Origin: DATELY01 sp035276085
Lineage (GTDB): Bacteria; Pseudomonadota; Gammaproteobacteria; Steroidobacterales; Steroidobacteraceae
Reading direction: 5' to 3'
NCBI GenBank assembly: GCA_035276085.1
Contig: DATELY010000173.1
Coordinates: 1-64,000, forward strand
Length of the DNA stretch: 64,000 nucleotides
Shown here: piece by piece, positions 1 to 11,311 of the stretch
How positions within the stretch are numbered: position 1 is the stretch's first letter
Layout of the letters: every line of letters starts with the position of its first letter
Translations under genes and position numbers: made by a program
The notes under the pieces: generated by a model
Database searches by the model: none
Told to the model about the DNA's origin: nothing
What the model saw: the letters and a program-made list of their open reading frames with translations, nothing else

Positions 1-23
1 GGCCCACCCCGATGCGCCTCTTA

Positions 24-51
24 CCAACCGCCAACCGCCAACCGCCAACCG
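24..51. repeat. Tandem heptamer repeat (4 x 7 bp)
   Basis: Four consecutive copies of CCAACCG lie just upstream of glpK. The same 7-bp periodicity forms the arms of palindromic elements elsewhere in the window (for example 43658-43750). Only one arm is visible here because the window starts close by, so this may be half of such an element. Confidence 0.7.
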
Positions 52-66
52 CTTCTTTCATACTAG

Positions 67-1557
67 ATGGCCATGTCGCGACTCGTCGGCGCAATCGACC
101 AAGGCACGACCAGCACGCGTTTCATGCTCTTCGACGCGCGCGGCACGATCGTGGCGCAGGCTCAACGCGAGCACGAGCAGGTGTATCCGCAACCGGGTTG
201 GGTCGAGCACGACGCGGCGGCGATCTGGAAGCACACCCAGGAAGTGATTGCCGCTGCGATGCACAGTGCTGGCGTTGGCCCCACCGACGTTGCGAGTGTT
301 GGCATCACCAACCAGCGCGAAACCGTACTGTTGTGGGATCGCCGCACCGGCGCGCCGCTCCATCACGCGTTGGTCTGGCAAGACACACGCGTTGCCGACT
401 GGGTGGCGGAATACGCGCGCGCAGGCGGTCAGGACCGCTTCCGTGCGCAGACGGGCTTGCCGCTCGCGACTTACTTCAGCGCCCTGAAATTGCGCTGGCT
501 GCTCGAGCATGTGCCGGGTGCGCGTGCACGCGCGGCCGCAGGGGAATTGCTGGCCGGAACGATCGACAGCTGGCTCGTGTGGAATCTACTGGGCGTGCAC
601 GTCACGGATGTGACCAATGCCAGTCGCACGCAGCTCATGAATCTGCACACGCTCGCGTGGGATCCGGAGCTGCTCGCAGCGTTCGAGATTCCAGCCAGCG
701 TTTTGCCCCGAATCGTGCCATCGAGCGGCGTGCTCGGACAGATCGGTCTGCCTGCGCTCAAGGGTGTACCGCTCGCCGGCATTCTCGGCGATCAGCAAGC
801 GGCACTGGTCGGACAGACGTGCTTCGCGCCCGGCGAAGCGAAGAACACCTATGGCACCGGCTGCTTCCTGCTCATGAACACGGGAACCGAGCCTGTCGCC
901 TCGACGGCCGGCCTCGTCACCACCGTCGCGTATCAATTCGGCACTGAGCCGGTGCACTACGCACTCGAAGGCTCCATTGCGATTGCCGGCGCGCTGGTGC
1001 AGTGGCTGAGGGACAACCTCGGTGTCATTCGCACGAGCGCTGAGGTGGAAACCTGGGCACGCACGGTCGAAGACAACGGCGATGTGTACATCGTGCCGGC
1101 GTTCTCGGGCCTGTATGCGCCGTACTGGCGTGACTCCGCCCGCGGTGTGATCGCCGGACTCACGCGCTACGCCAATCGCGGACATCTCGCGCGCGCCACG
1201 CTCGAAGCAAGCGCATATCAAACCCGTGATGTGATCGACGCCATGCAAGCCGATTCGCTCATCGCGCTCGCGGAATTGCGCGTCGACGGCGGCATGGTCG
1301 TGAACGAATTGCTCATGCAGTTCCAGGCCGACGTGTTGAACGTGCCCGTCGTGCGACCCGCCGTCGCGGAGACCACGGCATTGGGTGCGGCCTACGCGGC
1401 GGGCCTTGCTGTCGGCTACTGGCGCGATGTCGATGAGCTCAGATGCAACTGGTCAGTGACTGCGCGCTGGTTGCCGCGCATGCCGGAGGCTCAGCGCGAA
1501 AGGCTGTATCGCTCGTGGAAGAAAGCGGTGGAGCGCTCGTTCGATTGGCTGGAGTGA
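67..1557 (+). CDS. glpK: Glycerol kinase
   Basis: A cytoplasmic FGGY-family sugar kinase of 496 residues, the usual length for GlpK, that converts glycerol and ATP to glycerol 3-phosphate. The N-terminal phosphate-binding motif AIDQGTTSTR, the GITNQRET and VWQDTR motifs of the substrate-binding region, and the ATP-site GTGCFLLMN and VDGGMVVN segments are all present. An ATG six bases further on (73) is an equally possible start, and no strong ribosome binding site separates the two. No glpF or glpD neighbour is visible, so its operon context is unknown. The gene follows a heptamer repeat tract that may separate it from the preceding gene. Confidence 0.95.
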   Translation: MAMSRLVGAIDQGTTSTRFMLFDARGTIVAQAQREHEQVYPQPGWVEHDAAAIWKHTQEVIAAAMHSAGVGPTDVASVGITNQRETVLLWDRRTGAPLHHALVWQDTRVADWVAEYARAGGQDRFRAQTGLPLATYFSALKLRWLLEHVPGARARAAAGELLAGTIDSWLVWNLLGVHVTDVTNASRTQLMNLHTLAWDPELLAAFEIPASVLPRIVPSSGVLGQIGLPALKGVPLAGILGDQQAALVGQTCFAPGEAKNTYGTGCFLLMNTGTEPVASTAGLVTTVAYQFGTEPVHYALEGSIAIAGALVQWLRDNLGVIRTSAEVETWARTVEDNGDVYIVPAFSGLYAPYWRDSARGVIAGLTRYANRGHLARATLEASAYQTRDVIDAMQADSLIALAELRVDGGMVVNELLMQFQADVLNVPVVRPAVAETTALGAAYAAGLAVGYWRDVDELRCNWSVTARWLPRMPEAQRERLYRSWKKAVERSFDWLE

Positions 1558-1566
1558 GGGCGTCGG

Positions 1567-2088
1567 CTAGAGCTGTTCCCGCAGCACTTTGCGCGGGCGT
1601 CCTCGCGATCGGTGGCGGGACGGCAACCGCTGGATTGGCGCGTAGGTTGCCTCCAGGTCCCTCACTCCTGCGAGGAACGGATTCACCACCGTCACGGAAC
1701 CAAACGCCATGCCTGCCTGCAAATCCTCCGAGAGGAGCACATCGCAATCCTGCAGTTGGGCAGCACTCACTATGAGGCTATCCCACCAACTCAAGCGGTA
1801 CCGCTGCTCGATCTGTTTAGCTCGAACGAGCAATTCCCGATCGGTCGACTGCGGCTCCCAGGCAAGCAGCGTCTCGACGGCATCCCACGCCTGCTCCGGG
1901 CTCACCTTGCGAACGAGCTTGCGTGTGAGCGTTACGTAGAGTTCGTTCAGGACCTGAAAGCTGGTTCTCCCTGACTGCTCGCGCCACAGCCGCGCCAGCA
2001 CCTCGCCTGCCGTCCGACTCTTGGCTGGATGGCCGCTGTCGTGCATGTACACGAAGATGTTCGTGTCAACGAAGATCTTTTCGGTCAT
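1567..2088 (-). CDS. PIN-domain toxin (VapC-like) with basic tail
   Basis: A 173-residue PIN-domain protein, expected to be a Mg-dependent ribonuclease toxin. The acidic residues of the fold are visible: Asp in FVDTNIFVY, Glu in VLNELY, Asp in WWDSLIVSAA and the LLSEDLQ segment. The start overlaps the end of the upstream antitoxin gene by 23 bp, the typical coupled toxin-antitoxin arrangement. It is longer than most VapC proteins (about 130 residues): after the usual VNPF end there is a tail of about 35 residues ending in RSRGRPRKV, which resembles an AT-hook. Its target RNA cannot be predicted. Confidence 0.85.
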   Translation of the reverse strand: MTEKIFVDTNIFVYMHDSGHPAKSRTAGEVLARLWREQSGRTSFQVLNELYVTLTRKLVRKVSPEQAWDAVETLLAWEPQSTDRELLVRAKQIEQRYRLSWWDSLIVSAAQLQDCDVLLSEDLQAGMAFGSVTVVNPFLAGVRDLEATYAPIQRLPSRHRSRGRPRKVLREQL

Positions 2089-2305
2089 TGACTTCGGCGC
2101 GCGTTGGATAGGGATTACCGTCGCTGAGGTTTCTGGGCTTGATAGCCAGGAAACGCCGCATCGCTTGTTCGTACTCCCGCGACTCGCGCATCCGCTCGTG
2201 CAGGATTTCTCCCAAAAAACGCGACAGGCTCATGCTCCGTCGCGCCGCATGGACGCGTGCCCAAGCCGCAGTCTTTTCATCGAGCGTGATGGTGACATTG
2301 CGCAT
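2066..2305 (-). CDS. Antitoxin of the PIN-domain pair (ribbon-helix-helix-like)
   Basis: A 79-residue protein starting MRNVTITLDEKTAAW, which has the look of a ribbon-helix-helix DNA-binding N-terminus (beta strand followed by amphipathic helices), followed by a charged C-terminal region likely to contact the toxin. The ATG at 2305 is chosen because the protein aligns with small antitoxins from this Met; the reading frame extends upstream without meaningful sequence. It precedes and overlaps the PIN toxin, and such antitoxins usually repress their own promoter, here in the gap before the divergent gene at 2414. Confidence 0.8.
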   Translation of the reverse strand: MRNVTITLDEKTAAWARVHAARRSMSLSRFLGEILHERMRESREYEQAMRRFLAIKPRNLSDGNPYPTRAEVNDRKDLR

Positions 2306-2413
2306 GGCACAAATATACACGAACTTCGTGTAATTATTTCTGGACCCGCAGAGAGTGTTGTGCGCGACAGCCACAATCACTACCCTGCGAAACTTCATTG
2401 CGTCTAGAACCCC

Positions 2414-3133
2414 ATGTACGACCCTCACCGCGTCCTGAATTTTCCCGCTCTGTTGAATGCTCGTGACCTGGGCGGTTATCCGACCACGGATGGCGGCACC
2501 ACGAAGTGGCGCTCGCTGATCCGTGCGGATGATCTCGTGCAACTGACGCCGGCAGGCATCGAAGCGCTCACACAGTTCGGGGTGGGCACGGTCATCGATC
2601 TGCGCTGGCCCGAAGAGGCCAGGCGTAGCCCGACGCCGATCTCCCAGACGCTGCCGCAGGTGAGCTATCAACGCATCTCGCTGCTCGTCGGCAACGAGAC
2701 CGATTGGCAGGGTGTGCGCCTGGATTGTCCGAAGGAGATGTGGAAGTGCGCCGTGCTCGATCACACCCGTGCCGAGTTGAAGCAGGTGTTGCAGGCGATC
2801 AGTGCGGCGCCGCCGACACCGGTGCTGTTCCACTGTGTCGCGGGCAAGGATCGCACGGGCATCATCAGCGCCCTGCTGCTGACGTTGGCCGACGTCGCGC
2901 CCGAAGCCATCGCATACGACTACGCCGTGAGCGGCCAGAATCTGCTCGCCGCTTATCTCGAACGCTATGCCGACGTGGACCCCGACATCATCGAAGAGGC
3001 GGTGCGCTGCCCGGAACAGGGTGTGTACAACATGCTCGACTATCTGGCGCAACGTGGCGGAGTGAGCGCCTATCTGCGTGAGATCGGTCTGCAGGAACGC
3101 GAAATCGAGCAACTGCGGACGCGTTTGCGCTGA
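2414..3133 (+). CDS. Tyrosine-protein phosphatase family protein (Y_phosphatase3-like)
   Basis: A 239-residue protein with the dual-specificity/tyrosine phosphatase loop HCVAGKDRTG, containing the catalytic Cys and Arg, near residue 142. The N-terminal NARDLGGYPT motif and the VIDLRWPEEA segment are characteristic of the Y_phosphatase3 family, which includes bacterial phosphatases acting on phosphotyrosine and phosphoinositides. No signal peptide is seen, so it is probably cytoplasmic. The substrate is unknown. It is transcribed divergently from the toxin-antitoxin pair. Confidence 0.85.
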   Translation: MYDPHRVLNFPALLNARDLGGYPTTDGGTTKWRSLIRADDLVQLTPAGIEALTQFGVGTVIDLRWPEEARRSPTPISQTLPQVSYQRISLLVGNETDWQGVRLDCPKEMWKCAVLDHTRAELKQVLQAISAAPPTPVLFHCVAGKDRTGIISALLLTLADVAPEAIAYDYAVSGQNLLAAYLERYADVDPDIIEEAVRCPEQGVYNMLDYLAQRGGVSAYLREIGLQEREIEQLRTRLR

Positions 3134-3157
3134 CTATCGAAAAACCGACGTGTGCGA

Positions 3158-3180
3158 CATGCGGGCTGAGCCAGCCCGTG
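3158..3180 (+). terminator. Weak terminator-like hairpin after phosphatase gene
   Basis: A CGGGCT/AGCCCG stem with a 5-nt loop (3161-3177), extendable by wobble pairs, lies 25 bp after the stop and is followed by a moderately T-rich stretch. The T tract is interrupted, so termination is plausible but weak. Confidence 0.4.
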
Positions 3181-3262
3181 TACTGACTTTATTTCCCCAC
3201 GAATCAAGGGTGTCCGTATGGACAGGACGCCACCACGACGGTACGGTGCGGGCCCATTCATC

Positions 3263-3285
3263 GTTGACGACCCCGTGTCGTCAAC
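3263..3285. other. Perfect 9-bp inverted repeat
   Basis: GTTGACGAC and GTCGTCAAC are separated by 5 bp in the gap before the lipoprotein gene at 3369. It could be a transcript hairpin or a regulator-binding palindrome. No T tract follows. Confidence 0.5.
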
Positions 3286-3368
3286 GCGCTCGACCACCTT
3301 CAAACACGAGTGTTGTCTTGAGACCGAACTTCGTTCCGCGCGCGTCTGCCCTTCGTCTTGCAACAGTC

Positions 3369-3953
3369 ATGCGAGCCCTCTCTACCGGTCTCGCATTCAT
3401 GGTCGTGCTCGGATGCCATTCGACGGGCACGTGCGACAGCCCGAAGAGCGAGTACCGGCGTGCGAAGGAACAAGCGCCGCTGAGTGTGCCCGAAGGCATG
3501 GCGCAGCCGGACCGCAGTGCTGCTCTCGTGGTGCCTCCCGCAGCGGCACAACAGCCGCAACCGCAGCGTACAGGGTGTCTCGAGAATCCCCCCCCTTACT
3601 TCGGCGCTTCGGGCCGCGTCGCGCGCACGCCTGAAGAAGTGGTCGCCAGCTGGGCACAGGCGTGGGCGGATCGAGATGCCGATGCGGTCATTGCACTGTA
3701 TTCGGAGTCGTTTGCCGCACCGACCGACACGGGTCGCGGACCTTGGCTGGGCGAGCGACGCGAGCAGATCGCAACCGGTCCGGTGCCGGAACCGAAATTG
3801 CAGGATCTGAAGGTGCGTAACGAGAGCGAAGAGCGCCGCGTTGCCAGCTTCACCCAGCGGTTTGGTACCAACGTGCTGCGTAAGGAGTTGACGCTAGTGC
3901 GCGAGGCCGGGTCTTGGCGGATCGTTGGCGAGCGCGTTGTGGATGTGCAGTAA
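3369..3953 (+). CDS. Small lipoprotein with NTF2-like/Cds6-type domain
   Basis: A 194-residue protein when started at the ATG at 3369; the open frame runs further upstream but only this start gives a signal sequence. The signal peptide ends in a lipobox-like LAFMVVLGC, predicting a lipid-anchored periplasmic protein. After a Pro/Gln-rich linker, residues about 85-190 carry the pattern VASWAQAWADRDADAVIALYSESF, typical of NTF2-like domains attached to L,D-transpeptidase-associated proteins. The start context is moderate. The precise role is unknown; it lies just upstream of glgP with a 22-bp gap but is unlikely to be functionally linked. Confidence 0.7.
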   Translation: MRALSTGLAFMVVLGCHSTGTCDSPKSEYRRAKEQAPLSVPEGMAQPDRSAALVVPPAAAQQPQPQRTGCLENPPPYFGASGRVARTPEEVVASWAQAWADRDADAVIALYSESFAAPTDTGRGPWLGERREQIATGPVPEPKLQDLKVRNESEERRVASFTQRFGTNVLRKELTLVREAGSWRIVGERVVDVQ

Positions 3954-3975
3954 CCTTTGATCGAGCTGTAGCCCA

Positions 3976-6464
<2,489 letters not shown>

Positions 6465-6468
<4 letters not shown>

Positions 6469-8663
6469 CCGCTTTGGACGCTCTTACCCATATGCCTGGG
6501 GCGCCGGACCTGCTGCTTGCCGAGCCCTTGCAATTGCTCGCCGGCGAGCCCAGTCCGCTGGGCGCCACGCTGACGGATGAAGGCGTCAACTTTGCGCTTT
6601 ACGCGAGCCATGCAGATGCCGTCGAGCTGTGTGTGTTCGATTCGCTGGGCGAGCGCGAGCTCGCACGTGTACGACTGCCCATGCGCACGGAAAACGTATG
6701 GCATGGGCTGCTGCCGCCGCCGTTGGGAACAGCCGGTGTCGTCTATGGTTATCGTGTGTATGGACCCTACGATCCCGCGCGCGGCCTGCGCCATCATCCC
6801 AGCAAGCTGCTGATCGATCCGTACGCACACGCGCTCGCGGGTCGCTTCACCTGGCACGACGCATTGCACGTCGAGCACATGGGCATCAACGCGCTGGATG
6901 AGCGCGATAGTGCGCCGTACAACCACAAGGGCCGCGTCATCGATCCGACGTTCGATTGGAGCGGCGATTACTCGCCGGCCATTCCCTGGCGCGACACGAT
7001 CATCTACGAGCTGCACGTGAAAGGCTTCACGCGGCTGCATCCGGACGTGCCGGAGCCGCATCGCGGCACCTACCTGGGCCTCGCGCATCCCTCGGTAACG
7101 GGTTATTTGCGCCGCTTGGGTGTCACGGCCGTGGAGTTGCTGCCGGTCCAGTCATTCATTCCCGAGCGCTTCCTGGTCGAGAAGGGCTTGACGAACTACT
7201 GGGGCTACAACTCCATCAACTGGTTCGCACCGGCTCAGCAGTACGCCGTTCAGGATCCTGTCACCGAGTTCAAGACCATGGTGAAGGCCCTGCATGCGGC
7301 GGGCATCGAGGTCATCCTCGATGTGGTCTTCAACCATACGGCCGAAGGCAATGAGTTCGGCCCGACCTTGAGCTGGCGCGGCATCGACAATCCGACGTAC
7401 TACAAGTTGGAGGCGGACAACCCGCGCCACTATCAGAATCGCACGGGCGTCGGGAATACGATCTCCGTGAGTCAGGTCGCCTCGCGTCAGCTCATCGTCG
7501 ATTGCCTGCGCTACTGGGCCGAGGAGATGCACGTCGATGGCTTCCGCTTCGATCTGGCCGCGGTGCTCGGCCGTGACGATTCGCGCTTTCAACGCGACAG
7601 CCGCTTCTTCCAGGCGATCGCTGCGGAGCCTGCCCTGCGCTACACGAAGCTGATCGCAGAGCCGTGGGACGTCGGCTTCGAGGGCTATCAGCTCGGGCGC
7701 TTCCCGCCGAGCTGGTCGGAATGGAACGATCTGTATCGCGACACCATGCGCGCGTTCTGGCGCGGCAATCCGGGCATCCTCGGCAACTTCGCCGAGCGGT
7801 TCGCCGGCTCGAGCGACTTGTTCCGCGCCAGCGGCCGCCGCCCGACGGCAAGCGTGAACTACGTGGCCTGCCACGACGGCTTCACGTTGTATGACACAGC
7901 TGCGTACAACGAGAAGCACAACGAGGCGAACCTCGAAGACAACCGCGACGGTCACAATCACAACCTGAGCTACAACTACGGCATCGAAGGACCGACGAGC
8001 GACCCCCGCATAGAGGCGCTCCGGTTCCATCATGTACGGAATCTGCTGGCAATGTTGTTGCTGTCCCAGGGTGTGCCGATGCTGCAGGCGGGCGATGAGT
8101 TCGCCCGCACGCAAGGGGGCAACAACAACGGCTATTGCCAGGACAACGAGTTGTCCTGGGTGAATTGGAGCTGTGCGCAGAAACACGCTGACCTGGTCGA
8201 GTTCGTGCGCCATCTGATCGATCTGCGCAAGCAGGCGCCGGGCCTGCGCCGCGACACATTTTTGAAAGGCGCGCGCCAGGCCGATCGCGAACACAAGGAT
8301 GTGAGCTGGCGTCATCCCGAAGGCCACGAGCTGATGGCGTCCGACTGGCACGATGGCGAGGCACGCAGCATCGGCGTGCTCTTCGGGCATGCGTTCGTCG
8401 ACGCGCGCGATAGCACCAGCGGCAATGTCTTCCTACTCTGCAACAGCAGCGACCTGCCCGTGAACTTCAGGCTGCCGCCCACGCATGCCGAGGAACCGTG
8501 GCGTGTGGTCTTCGATACGGCCGAGCTGCATTCGATCAACAACCCGACTCTGTCCACGGGCGAACATTGCGTCGTTGCGGCGCGTTCTTGTGTGCTGCTG
8601 GCCGACGGCGATATACCAAGCGATCTCGCTCCGCTCGCCTCTGCCGACGCAACACGGGCTTAA
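6465..8663 (+). CDS. glgX: Glycogen debranching enzyme (isoamylase-type GlgX)
   Basis: A GH13 protein of 732 residues hydrolysing alpha-1,6 branches of the phosphorylase limit dextrin. It has an N-terminal CBM48-like region (PSPLGATLTDEGVNFALYA), the catalytic Asp in VDGFRFDLA, the acid Glu in IAEPWDVG, and the ACHDGFTLYD motif. A TTG at 6465 overlaps the glgP stop (TTGA), suggesting translational coupling. The alternative ATG at 6492 gives a protein nine residues shorter and is perhaps the more conventional start. It acts between GlgP and MalQ in the pathway, matching the gene order. Confidence 0.95.
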
Positions 8664-8676
8664 CCAACGTCGTCCA

Positions 8677-10821
8677 ATGTGTTCATCCATGAATGCGCAA
8701 CTGATCGAACAGCTCGCGCAACAGCGTGGCATCGGATCCGCGTTCTATGACTATCGCGGCGACCGTCACGTCATCTCCGCGGCGACGAAGGCCGCGCTAC
8801 TGGATGCGATGGGTGTGCAGGCGAGTCGCACCGCCGTGGCCAAGGCCGCGGGCCAGCAGCAGCTGTTGGCGCCGGTATTCATCATCCAGGAGCACACACC
8901 CGCGCACATAACCGTGCATCTCGATGGCGTGCCGGAAGACACACGCATCGACTGGCTGCTCACGCTCGAGCAGGGGGAAACGCGGTCGGGCTTCATCACC
9001 GCCCAGAGGCTGCAAAGTGCGGCTGCCGAGCTGGCCCTGCCTGATCGGTTGCCGGCGGGCTATCACGAGTTACACGTGCGTGCCGGTCAACGCGAAAGCA
9101 CGGCTCGCATCGTCATCGCACCCCAGCGTTGTTATGCGCCAGCCACATTTGCGCAATCTCGGGTGTGGGGCATTGCCGTACAACTGTACACGCTCAGGTC
9201 GCAGCGCAATTGGGGCATGGGCGACTTCGCGGACCTGCGTGAGTTGATCGAGTTCGCAGCGCCGCTGGGGTGTGCGATCGTCGGCGTGAATCCGCTGCAT
9301 GCGTTGATGCCTGCCAACCCGGCACACATCAGTCCGTACAGTCCATCGAGCCGGCAGTTTCTGAACGTCTTGTACCTCGCCGTGCCCGAAGTGCCCGAAT
9401 TCCAGCAGTGCACGCGTGCGCGCGAACGGGTCGCACAACGCGACTTCGGGCAGGAGCTTGCGGCGCTCCGGGCGAGCCCGGTTGTGAACTACGTGCGCGT
9501 TGCCCAGTTGAAGCTGGAAGTCCTGCGCTTGCTGCATGCCGAGTTCGCGGCTCTGCCCGCTGGCGGCAAGCGTCGGCGCGACTTCAACGAGTACCTCGGG
9601 GCCCGTGGCGAGTCATTGCGATTGCACGCGCTCTGCGATGCGCTGGACGAACATTTCCGTCGCCAGTCGTCCGACTATTGGGGCTGGCCGAGCTGGCCCG
9701 ATGAGTATCGCGATCCGCGTTCGCCGACCGTGCAAAAGTTTGCGCAGGCGCATGCGAGCGAAGTCGAGTTCCACTGCTACCTGCAGTGGCTGGCGGAAGA
9801 ACAACTGGCGCAGGCACAGAAACTGGCGCGCGAGCGTGGCATGGCGCTCGGTCTCTATGGGGATGTGGCCGTGGGCGTGAATCCCGCCGGATCGGAGACG
9901 TGGGCCAATCCGACCTTGTATCGACAGAATGCCGCGATCGGCGCCCCGCCCGATCCACTCGCCTTGATGGGCCAGGACTGGGGCATTCCGCCGCAGGATC
10001 CGCACGCGCTGCGCGAGCAGCAGTTCGCACCGTACGCGCAGATGCTTCGCAACAACATGCGCCACATCGCGGCGCTGCGGCTCGATCATGTGATGGCGCT
10101 GTTTCGCTTGTGGTGGGTGCCGCGCGGCTTTCCCTCCAAGGACGGCGCATACGTGCACTATCCGCTCGATGCGCTCATGTCGATCCTGGCCTTGGAAAGC
10201 GAGCGCAACCGTTGTCTCGTGATCGGCGAGGACCTGGGCACGGTGCCCGACGAAGTGCGCGACGCCATGCAGCGCTTCGACGTTTACCACTACCGCGTGC
10301 TGCTGTTCGAGAAGCACAAGGACGGCCAGTTCAAGCGCCCGACGGAGTACACGACGCACTCGCTGGCAACCGTGACGACGCATGATCTGCCCACACTCAG
10401 AGGCTGGTGGGAGAGCGGCGATATCGAACTGCGCGCGACGCTCAAACTGTTCCCCAACGAGCGCCTGCGCGATGAAACGCGCGCCGCTCGTACTCAGGAT
10501 CGAGCGCTGCTGATGCGTGCGATGGTCAGGGAAGGCCTGTGGCACTGGCAGCCGCACGAACCTCTGCCCGCATATTCCCCTGCCCTCGCACGGGCCATCC
10601 ACGCGTTTCTCGGGTTGTCGCGCGCCAACGTCGCATTGATTCAGCTCGAAGACTTGATTGGCATGTCCGATGCGGTCAACGTGCCCGGCACGTGCGCTGA
10701 GCACGCCAACTGGCAGCGCAAGATGACACTGGATACGAAGGACATCTTCGCGCGCACGGATGCGTTGGACATTCTGGATGCGATGAGAATCGCACGCACG
10801 GGTGTCAATCCAAACGCTTGA
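8677..10821 (+). CDS. malQ: 4-alpha-glucanotransferase (amylomaltase)
   Basis: A GH77 amylomaltase of 714 residues from the ATG at 8677 (8689 is an alternative). It disproportionates short maltodextrins, feeding longer chains back to GlgP. The catalytic Asp lies in LRLDHVMALF, the acid/base Glu in VIGEDLGTVPDE and the third carboxylate in TTHDLPTLRGWW. The first 150 or so residues form the extra N-terminal domain found in proteobacterial MalQ proteins. Upstream in-frame codons overlap glgX and are unlikely to be translated. It lies 13 bp after glgX. Confidence 0.95.
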   Translation: MCSSMNAQLIEQLAQQRGIGSAFYDYRGDRHVISAATKAALLDAMGVQASRTAVAKAAGQQQLLAPVFIIQEHTPAHITVHLDGVPEDTRIDWLLTLEQGETRSGFITAQRLQSAAAELALPDRLPAGYHELHVRAGQRESTARIVIAPQRCYAPATFAQSRVWGIAVQLYTLRSQRNWGMGDFADLRELIEFAAPLGCAIVGVNPLHALMPANPAHISPYSPSSRQFLNVLYLAVPEVPEFQQCTRARERVAQRDFGQELAALRASPVVNYVRVAQLKLEVLRLLHAEFAALPAGGKRRRDFNEYLGARGESLRLHALCDALDEHFRRQSSDYWGWPSWPDEYRDPRSPTVQKFAQAHASEVEFHCYLQWLAEEQLAQAQKLARERGMALGLYGDVAVGVNPAGSETWANPTLYRQNAAIGAPPDPLALMGQDWGIPPQDPHALREQQFAPYAQMLRNNMRHIAALRLDHVMALFRLWWVPRGFPSKDGAYVHYPLDALMSILALESERNRCLVIGEDLGTVPDEVRDAMQRFDVYHYRVLLFEKHKDGQFKRPTEYTTHSLATVTTHDLPTLRGWWESGDIELRATLKLFPNERLRDETRAARTQDRALLMRAMVREGLWHWQPHEPLPAYSPALARAIHAFLGLSRANVALIQLEDLIGMSDAVNVPGTCAEHANWQRKMTLDTKDIFARTDALDILDAMRIARTGVNPNA

Positions 10822-10831
10822 GGAGAGGCTC

Positions 10832-11206
10832 ATGCACAAGAGTCGACTCGCCGGATTCTGCATCGATTGCAAGACAGACGATCTGGAGCGCGCGGCGCAC
10901 TTCTGGAGCGCAGCGCTCGGCGTCCCGGTGAACACTGCTGTCGAAAGCCCGATCTATCGACAGTTGGAGACGGGACCAACTGATGTCCACATCGAAGTGC
11001 AACAGGTGCCGCACGAGAGCCGGGTGCATCTCGACATCGAAACGGACGACATCGAAGCGGAGGCGAGGCGCCTCGAAGCACTCGGTGCGAAGCGCCTTCA
11101 GCACATCAAGACGTGGCTGGTCATGGAGGCCCCGACCGGGCAGCGCTTTTGTCTGGTCCGGCCGCAACGGCAGGATTTTGGGCAAGCTGCGAACGAGTGG
11201 CGTTAG
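10832..11206 (+). CDS. VOC-superfamily (glyoxalase-like) protein
   Basis: A 124-residue protein with the beta-alpha-beta-beta-beta repeats of the vicinal-oxygen-chelate fold: LAGFCIDCKTDDLERAAHFWSAALG at the start of the first module and VHLDIETDDIEAEARRLEALG in the second. The ATG at 10832 has a strong AGGAGAGG ribosome binding site eight bases upstream, which decides the start. It begins 10 bp after malQ and may be co-transcribed. Substrate unknown; many such proteins act in aromatic or antibiotic detoxification. Confidence 0.8.
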   Translation: MHKSRLAGFCIDCKTDDLERAAHFWSAALGVPVNTAVESPIYRQLETGPTDVHIEVQQVPHESRVHLDIETDDIEAEARRLEALGAKRLQHIKTWLVMEAPTGQRFCLVRPQRQDFGQAANEWR

Positions 11207-11268
11207 CGGGAGCACTGGACGGGCTCCGGGCGAACGAAAGACGAAGGCCGCGCAACCCACAAATGAGA

Positions 11269-11298
11269 AAGCCCTCCGCCCCATCGGGCGGAGGGCTT
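11269..11298 (-). terminator. Rho-independent terminator for the TonB chimera gene
   Basis: A perfect 13-bp stem (11269-11281 with 11286-11298) and 4-nt loop lie 13 bp beyond the stop codon of the minus-strand gene. Read on the minus strand the stem is followed by CTTTCTCATTT, a fair T-rich tract. It may also stop read-through from the plus-strand VOC gene. Confidence 0.8.
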
Positions 11299-11311
11299 CC
11301 ATCAGGAGTGA

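Noticed and set aside
24..51. Short regular repeats as a possible CRISPR array
   Set aside because: The units are 7 bp without spacers; no cas genes are present anywhere in the window.
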